Source: Neostapfia colusana
Lineage: Eukaryota; Streptophyta; Magnoliopsida; Poales; Poaceae
Reading direction: 5' to 3'
DNA: 64,000 bases
Assembly (NCBI GenBank): GCA_030760725.1
Contig: JASWHV010000009.1
Coordinates: 108,573,854 to 108,637,853, forward strand
Each line of letters begins with the position of its first letter. Position 1 is the stretch's first letter. A program made the position numbers and the translations under genes. The notes below the pieces were generated by a model. That model was not told the DNA's origin, searched no databases, and saw only the letters and a program-made list of their open reading frames with translations. This document shows, in pieces, positions 57,063 to 64,000 of this stretch.

Positions 57063-57583
57063 CCACAATTCCACTTCGACACATGACTCCACTCTACAAG
57101 CATAGAGTGGCACCGCGTGCTGCAGCCTGATTCCACCGTGCACTGCTGCCCTGTCCTGCCGCATGCCGCCGCTTGATTCTGTCGCGCTTTGCATCGTGCC
57201 ACCGACAGCCTGCCGTGCAACGCATTGCTGCGACACCACCACACTCTGCTGGTGCTGTTGGAACAAGAAGTTGAAGCATTGTGGCTACAACGAGAAGGGG
57301 AAGGTGCACTCCTTGAGCTGCGATGGTCATGCGTCCACGGCCTTGGTGTGCTGCATGAGCTTCTTTGCGGGAGCGTCGTCTTCAGGTAAGCCATGCAGGA
57401 ACCAGTAGGAGGTGCCGCTCTTGCAGAACCCTGGCACGAAATACAGGCACAGCCTCCAGGCGTCCACATAGGCGTTGCTCAGTGAGAAGCTCTGACAGTG
57501 TCCTTTGTTCGCTGGTGACTAGCAGTTGTACTCACCAGAGTACAACGCCTCACCGTCATCGCATCCCATCTGCTCATCAGATG
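57063..57583 (-). pseudogene. CCCH zinc-finger gene fragment, copy 3
   Basis: Minus strand: a segment SPANKGHCQSFSLSNAYVDA, then PGFCKSGTSYWFLHGLPEDD, QLKECTFPFSL and CFNFLFQQHQQS. The third zinc ligand is Tyr, and the usual Arg after it is Trp. A stop interrupts the frame before SPAN. Confidence 0.65.
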
Positions 57584-58332
57584 GTGTGGGTGCCGATGAA
57601 CAGAAGATCATAGATGAGTGAGCGCCCCGAGTTGTTGATGACACACAGGGATCCTTCACATAGAGTATGCTTCATCCATACAATACAAGTGTGCAAGACA
57701 CATATCAACACAAGCAGCACACATGCACTGTCTAAAAGCTACAAACCAGGTCACAAAAACAGGTAGCATTGCAAGCCAAAATTGTCAAATGCTCAAGTAA
57801 TTATAAACAAACAAAAAAACTGGGTTGAGGCGAGAAAACATCGTGTGGTGACGAGCACTAGTGTCATCAATCGGCTTGATAACTCTGTTGGAAAGATCAA
57901 CAATATGGATGTGCTCCTGGTCACCTCTGCATTTACCAAGAAAAGCAATCCAGGAAGGCACATGGTGTGGGCGTTGATGAACAGAGGATCATAGATGGGT
58001 TGGTACCACGAGATGCAGACGACCCAAAGATGACAGAGGTCCATCAGCCACAAGAGACACATACAAGTGTGCATGTCACATGCCAACACTAGTAGTACAC
58101 ATGCACTGTGAAAAAAGCTACAAACCAGCTCATTGGTGCATACAAACATGTAGTATGACACCATGACATTGAAAAATGCTCAAGTGATTATACATAAGAG
58201 TGGTACCATTATTCATGGTAAACACCTCAAATAGATGTTGACCAAGGCACTTAAATCCAGATTGGTTGAACATTAAGAGCACCTTGTACACACTAGTGGA
58301 TGTGACCCGTTCTAGCATAAAGAAGGTGTAAG
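57584..58332 (-). repeat. Repeat A, copy in module 3
   Basis: Parallel to 55183-55943 (landmarks 'aaatgctcaagtaattata' at 57787 and 'ggtaaacacctcaaatagatg' at 58217). The minus frame shows VYKVLLMFNQSGFKCLGQHL and FEVFTM near 58290-58210. Confidence 0.65.
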
Positions 58333-58606
58333 TATGGCTGAAAACGGGACAGGAAAATCCCTTCCCGTCCAGTCTCGTATACAGTTTTTCCCGTTCATTT
58401 TTAAAGTATTCAGGATTAGTCAGATTCGGGACGAATCGGGTTAGGGGTCATCAGGAAAAAGATCAAAAATGGTTGATGCATTTTTTTAATGTATTTGCGG
58501 TTCCCATTTTATGTCAATCGGGATTCAGCCCAGCCCAACCCGACATACCAAAAGCCCACAAGGGATTCTAGCCCAACGGCCCGTGCCTCCAGATACACCA
58601 CGGTAA
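58333..58606 (+). mobile_element. Ac-like hAT terminus, copy 3, cut by C4
   Basis: Starts TATGGCTGAAAACGGGACAG after the same 'gtgtaag'. Copia C4 is inserted at 58607 with target copy GGTAA (58602-58606). The sequence resumes at 63507 and leads into zinc-finger fragment copy 4. Confidence 0.5.
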
Positions 58607-59042
58607 TGTTGGGTGTTTTCCTCACAGAACTCTCACTGATTTGTGATGCAAATCGTGTTGGAAGTCTAGAGATGTGGTGTAGATCCAAAAACAAGTGGAG
58701 AACCGAATGAAAAGTAGCTTGGATGAGTTGTGGCGGCGCTCTCAACAAACACCAGCGCTTTCCCCTCTTTTTATTAGCCGGAAGCCACAGGTTTTCAACA
58801 ACCTCAGCCCGGGTTTTACACCATACAAATTTGAAAACATGCAACACATGCATGTGCCATGCACGTATGGCCCAAACCCCCTGGTTGTTTGAAACATAAC
58901 AAAAACACCCTCACACACACACACTAGGACTCGGTGCAACACATGTGACTCAGGACACACCCCTGGTTCTTGTCATGTGTGCTTTATTTCCCTTGAAACA
59001 CAAGGAAACTAACACTGATTAAACCTCCAGAAGTACTCAACA
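58607..59042 (-). repeat. C4 3' LTR (left), 436 bp
   Basis: TGTTGGGTGTTTTCC...GTACTCAACA, complete. The polypurine tract lies just inside on the right. Confidence 0.95.
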
Positions 59043-59053
59043 ATCTCCCCCTA
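59043..59053 (-). other. C4 polypurine tract
   Basis: Minus strand GTAGGGGGAGAT next to the 3' LTR. Confidence 0.85.
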
Positions 59054-62000
59054 CTTCTGAGGTTTGATCTCCTGAACTCCAATCTTCTCACGAAGTTCCT
59101 GAAATTGTGTACGTCCCAGTGGCTTTGTGAGGATATCAGCAAGCTCATATTTTGTGCCAACATGCTCCAAGATGACCTCTCCTCTATCAACACATTCTCT
59201 GACAAAGTGAAACTTGATGTCAATGTGTTTACTTCTATCATGCAAAACTGGATTCTTTTGCCAAAGCAATTGCTGCTGTGTTATCCATCTTAATCACTGG
59301 TGGAGGTACTTGAAAACTTGTTACTTCTTCTAACACATGCCTGAGCCAAACAGCCTGACTTGCTGCTGCTGCTCCAGCCACATACTCAGCTTCACATGTG
59401 GACTTTGCCACAGCCTTTTGCTTATGAGACATCCAGCTGATAGGATTTTCACCCAGGAAGAATATAACTCCTGTTGTGCTTCTCCTGTCATCCACATCTC
59501 CCCCAAAATCACTATCACTATAGCCTCTTAACTCAAGACTCCCTTCACCTCGGTTGTAAGACAAGCCATACCTCATTGTAGATGCCACATACCGAAGTAA
59601 ATGTTTCAAAGCCACCATGTGTTCTTCTTGAGGTTCTGACATGAACCTACTTAAGTACCCCACACCAAAACTGAGATCAGGCCGAGTATGTAAAATATAC
59701 CTGAGTCCACCAATTATGCTGCGATAAGTGGTTGGATCAGTGAGAGGAGCTGTACTTCTCTTGGTAAGTTTCAACCGGGATTCCATGGGAGTGGCACACC
59801 CATTACAATTTATCATCCCACTTCTTTCAAGCAATTTTGCAGCATAGGCTCCTTGACACAAGTCAATACCATGTCTTCCTTGCTTTACTTCAATACCAAG
59901 ATAGTAAGACAAGCTTCCTAAGTCACTCATGCAAAACATTTCCTTCATTTTCTCCTTGAACCGACTGATTTCCTCCATGTTTTCTCCCACAATCAGTAAG
60001 TCATCAACATACACACCCACAATGAGCCTTGCCTCACCTCCAAACTTAGTGTACAAGCCATGTTCTGATTTGCACCGTATGAAACCGAGTTGCTTGAGAC
60101 TTTCATCAAGTTTGCAGTTCCATGCTCGAGGAGCTTGTCTCAAGCCATACAATGCCTTGTGAAGTCTTAAAACCCACTCTTCCTTGCCTTCAGCTATGAA
60201 ACCTGGAGGTTGAGTGACATAGATCTCCTCTTCTAGACTCCCATTCAAGAAGGCTGACTTCACATCCATGTGATGAACATGCCACCCAAAATGAGCTGCA
60301 ACAGCTAACACAATCCTCACAGACTCCATCCTAGCAACTGGTGCAAAAACTTCTTCAAAATCAACTCCTTGCTTCTGCACATACCCCTTTGCAACTAGCC
60401 TTGCTTTGTGACGTATGACATTCCCATGTTCATCTTTCTTCAACTTGAAAACCCATTTCAAGCCAATGGCACGATAACCCTCCGGAAGTTGTACCAATGA
60501 CCATGTTTTGTTCTCTTCAATGGATGTGAGCTCCTCAATCATGGCAATGCGCCACTCCTTGACCCTCAAGGCCTCATCTGCTGTGCATGGCTCTTCACCT
60601 ATGACAACAAGAAGTTCATCTACTCCTCCCTCTTCTGGTTCATAATTTGGCACCTCCTCAAGAATATTTCTCATGGAACGATAACGAAGTGGTGCTTCTT
60701 TTAGCTCACTATCCATTTCTGGTGACATAGAAGGAGGTGACACAAACTCCACATCCTTGGATGCTTGTTGCTTTAGTTGTGTCATAGAAGACACTCCCTC
60801 AGCTGGGGTTTTGTCACCTTGACCTGTGTCACAAGAGGAAGAACTCACTCCACCAGGGTTCTCATTACGAAAGATGTATTCTACCCGAAAGATGTCTTCA
60901 TCATTCACCATTTCACTTGATTCAGCTGCATCCCACTTCCATGGGCGGTTTTCTTCAAACACAGCATCATGTGACACATGAACACTCTCCGTGTTTGGAT
61001 TGTAAAACCTCCATGCCTTGCTTTTTTGCTCATATCCAATGAAAACCATTGGTGTACTTCGATCTTCCAGTTTGCTAAGGCGTTTGCTTCCCTGTTTCAC
61101 GTGTGCCACACAACCGAAAGTGCGCAAATGATGTACACTAGGTTTCTTGTCATGCCATACCTCATATGGAGTCATTTTCTCAACACTCCGAGTAGGAGAA
61201 CGGTTCAAAACATACACTGCAGTGGTTACTGCCTCCCCCCAGAACCAACCGGGCATATTCATTGCCTTCAACATGCTTCTTGCCATTCCCATAACAGTTT
61301 GGTTTCTTCTCTCAACCACACCATTCTGCTCAGGAGAATATGGAGCTGTCAAGTGACGTTGAACACCCTCCTTGGTGCAATACTCAACAAAAGCCCGAGC
61401 TGTGAACTCTCCACCACGATCTGTGCGAAAAGTTCCAATCTTCCTCCCTGCCTCAGCTTCAACACTTGATTGAAAACCCATGAAAGTACTCATAGCTTGA
61501 TCCTTTGTGCTAATCAAAAACACCCACATGTATCTACTGAGATCATCCACAAGAAGAAAGAAAAACCTGCTGCCTCTTGGAGTTGCTGGCTTCACTGGTC
61601 CACAGAGGTCTCCATGCACAAGTTCAAGTTTCTTCTCAGCTCGGTATTTTGCCATGCATGGGAATGGTTGACGTCTTTGTTTCCCAGCCAAACAGCTATC
61701 ACACTTCTCCTCAGTTTGAGTGATGGTTGGCAATCCATACACAAGTTGCTCTTCGGCAAGTCTTCTGAGACTCCGAATGTTTAAGTGCCCCATCCTTGCA
61801 TGCCACATCCATGTTGCATTGCACCCTTGTGCCATGAGACACCTTGGTTGCACTACCTTAAGATCAATAGTGTACAACCGGTTCACTCCCCGTTTCACCA
61901 TTGCCAGAGGGGTTCCATCTTTATCCCAAATCTTGACATAACCATTCACCATCAAGATTCGGTGTCCCTCCTCCTCAAGCTGTCCAAGGCTGATAATGTT

Positions 62001-63050
62001 TGCCTTGAGCTGAGGAATAAGGTAGACCCCAGCCAACTCCTTTCGTCCACCTCTCTTACCTTGGAACACCACAGTTCCTTGGCCATCAATCTCTGTCAAT
62101 GAGCCATCTCCCAAACGTACAGTACCATGCACCGTGTTATCAAGTTTTGTGATCACATCCCGTTTCCCAGTCATGTGATTTGTTGCACCGAAGTCCAGGA
62201 TCCACCGGGTACTGCCTCCTCCCTCCAAGTCTCCAACTTGAACGTGTAACATATCATTGTTGAGGCATACCTCTTCCTGGGACATGTCTTGATCAGCCTT
62301 GGTGTTGGCACACGCCACCAAGAGGCTGGATTCAAACTCATGATCAACTTGAGCTGTGTTTACCTCTTCATCCTTCTTTTTCTTCCTGCACTCTCTAGCC
62401 CAATGACCTTTCTTACCACAGTAGCGACACTCATCTTTGGCCACTCCACGGCTTGAGTTTCCACCACCACGGTTACCTCGACCACGGCCACGTCCTCGAC
62501 CATGATCTTTCCTTGGTGCAAATGAGTCTTTGTGTCGTTCCTGTCCAGTTCCCCCGGACATCTTGAGATGTGTCGACAACCTTGCAAGCAACTCTTCTTC
62601 ACTCAGATGCAACTTCTCATGTGTGTTGCCCTCCCAAGTGCTTGCACCAAGCCTTTCTTCTGCAGCCTTGAGTCTACCAATCAACTCATCAACGGACATA
62701 TCACTTAAGTCAAGCAATGTCTCGATGGAGGCCGCAATCTGCTCAAACTTTTGTGGTACAGCCTGAAGGAACTTCCGGACAATCTCCTCCTCCGAACGTT
62801 CACTCCCAAGTGCCGCAAGTTGAGATGTGATCCGGCTCATACGCACACCAAACTCATCAACCGTTTCACCATCGTGGAATTTGAGTGCATCAAACTCCTG
62901 ACCCAATGTGCTTGCCCTGGCCTTGCGCACACGTTCGGCTCCAACGTTGCGCAACTTGATCGCATCCCATGCAATCTTGGCTGACTCCTTCCCGGCAATG
63001 ATCCCTATCATTTCTGGTGGCACAGCCTTGGTGAGAGCCTCCAAAGCCAT
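59051..63050 (-). pseudogene. pol: C4 gag-pol: 1,270-codon open frame, truncated at both ends
   Basis: The frame is open from 63050 to 59238. The gag core (KESAKIAWDAIKLRNVGAER, ETLLDLSDMSVDELIGRLKA) lacks its N-terminal part. Knuckle CRYCGKKGHWAREC lies near residue 207. The protease site reads DFGATNHMTG near residue 286, with Phe where Ser or Thr is usual. Integrase: WHARMGHLNIRSLRRL, then D in HGDLCG, D in RTDRGGEF, E in VVERRN. RT has KARLVAKGYVQKQGVDFEEV, MDVKSAFLNGS, YGLRQAPRAWN and YVDDLLIVG at residue 1014 (60011). RNase H has GYSDSDFGGDVDDRRST and STCEAEYVAGAAAAS. One extra base near 59262 shifts the last part (KHIDIKFHFVREC, ELADILTKPLG), which ends at 59051. Confidence 0.9.
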
Positions 63051-63082
63051 CCGATCTTCAATGTAATCATCGGTGCCAAGAC

Positions 63083-63506
63083 TTTCCTCACAGAACTCTC
63101 ACTGATTTGTGATGCAAATCGTGTTGGAAGTCTAGAGATGTGGTGTAGATCCAAAAACAAGTGGAGAACCGAATGAAAAGTAGCTTGGATGAGTTGTGGC
63201 GGCGCTCTCAACAAACACCAGCGCTTTCCCCTCTTTTTATTAGCCGGAAGCCACAGGTTTTCAACAACCTCAGCCCGGGTTTTACACCATACAAATTTGA
63301 AAACATGCAACACATGCATGTGCCATGCACGTATGGCCCAAACCCCCTGGTTGTTTGAAACATAACAAAAACACCCTCACACACACACTAGGACTCGGTG
63401 CAACACATGTGACTCAGGACACACCCCTGGTTCTTGTCATGTGTGCTTTATTTCCCTTGAAACACAAGAAAACTAACACTGATTAAACCTCCAGAAGTAC
63501 TCAACA
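63083..63506 (-). repeat. C4 5' LTR (right), 424 bp, inner end missing
   Basis: Matches 58617-59042. On the minus strand the last dozen bases before the internal region (...CACCCAACA) are absent; the sequence turns at about 63082 into the gag-side sequence 'gtcttggcaccgatg'. Confidence 0.9.
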
Positions 63507-64000
63507 GGTAACGCCTACCCACAATTTCACTTCGACACATGACTCCACTCCATGAGCATTGAGCGGCGCCACACGTTACTGCCTGATTCTGCTACGTGCT
63601 GCCACTCTGTTCTGCCACACGCTGCTGCCCGGTTCCGTTGCACTTTGCATCGTGTCGCCAACAGCACATGGCGAGCTATTCTGCTGGTGCTGTTGGGAGA
63701 AGAAGTCGAGGCCTTTGGGCAACAACGAGAAGGGGAAGGAGGACTCCTTAAGCTGTGGTGTCGTGCGTCCACAGCCTTGGTGTGCTGCATGAACTCCATT
63801 GCGGGAGCGTCGTCTTCAGGTAAGCCGTGCATAAACCGGTAGCAGGAGCCACTCTTGCAGAACCCTGGAACGAGATACAGGCACGGCCTCCATGCGTCCA
63901 CATCGGCGTTGGTCAGTGAGAAGCTCTGGCAGTGTCCTTGCTTCGCTGGTGACTAGCAATCGTACTCACCAGAGTACAACGTCACACTGTCATCGCATCC
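63507..64000 (-). pseudogene. CCCH zinc-finger gene fragment, copy 4 (continues past the window)
   Basis: After the target copy GGTAA (63507-63511) the array module resumes. Minus strand: SPAKQGHCQSFSLTNADVDA, CLYLVPGFCKSGSCYRFMHG, LPEDDAPAMEFMQHTKAVD, then a frame change and the rest of the fragment. The third zinc ligand is Tyr, as in the other copies, although a Cys arises one position earlier. Confidence 0.65.

Larger units (their letters stand above)
58607..63506 (-). mobile_element. Copia element C4, minus strand, young but lacking its 5' internal end
   Basis: LTRs of 436 and 424 bp differ by one substitution and a 2-bp CA-repeat change, apart from about a dozen bases missing at the inner end of the right LTR. 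Target copies GGTAA (58602-58606 and 63507-63511) are exact. The right LTR joins straight into gag at about 63082, so the LTR end, primer site, leader and gag start are missing. Confidence 0.95.

Noticed and set aside
55944..58606. Complete hAT transposons
   Set aside because: Only one terminus type is seen, always in the same orientation and context, with no transposase and no opposite terminus or 8-bp target copies that I could find.
60978..61469. 163-codon plus-strand frame
   Set aside because: Antisense shadow of the C4 integrase region, which has clear catalytic motifs on the minus strand.

Overview
This window reads as repeat-rich plant nuclear DNA, most likely from a grass. It is nearly all LTR retrotransposons, nested and broken, with no intact host gene and no bacterial-style gene organisation. 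The plant call rests on several things: chromovirus-type Ty3/Gypsy and SIRE/Opie-type Ty1/Copia elements, initiator-Met-tRNA primer sites, Ac-like hAT ends, and captured pieces of a plant CCCH zinc-finger gene. Four Copia elements (C1-C4) and four Gypsy elements (A-D) can be separated by their termini and coding domains.

Left part (1-13459). A minus-strand Gypsy LTR (element D, 1-1715) carries fifteen 48/56-bp repeats, each with a CACGTG-type box, upstream of a TATA box. Plus-strand Gypsy element A follows: LTR to 3196, primer site at 3200, an extra ORF before gag, gag, protease, RT, RNase H and integrase. Young Copia C1 (6443-11330, LTRs 252/254 identical by eye) splits the protease of A.

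Middle (12260-33178). Minus-strand Gypsy element B inserted into the integrase of A; the 5-bp target copy TAGAC is visible at 13455 and 32738. B is itself deleted, with gag joined to RNase H. A 9,066-bp segment holding part of A and most of B is then tandemly duplicated (12260-21325 and 21326-30391). About 18 substitutions and no indels separate the copies. Between the second copy and a truncated LTR of B lies an unusual stretch with a series of perfect short hairpins (30372-30787).

Right part (33179-64000). Minus-strand Tat-type Gypsy element C (33179-36233) lacks gag and integrase and holds a 120-bp in-frame tandem repeat. Old Copia C2 (36234-46032, minus) lies in its LTR. Beyond it is an array of about 615-bp repeats that resemble a decayed F-box-like gene, split by old Copia C3 (47702-54546, plus). 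The last 9.5 kb is an imperfect tandem array of a composite module: F-box-like repeat, Ac-like transposon end, CCCH zinc-finger gene fragment. Young Copia C4 (58607-63506, minus) interrupts it; C4 has a 1,270-codon open frame but has lost its primer site and the start of gag.

Relative order from nesting and LTR divergence: A is older than B and C1; B is older than the 9-kb duplication; C2 and C3 are old; C1 and C4 are recent. Element boundaries with target-site copies (C1, C3, C4, B) are firm. The outer limits of A and D and the identity of the 615-bp repeat are less certain.
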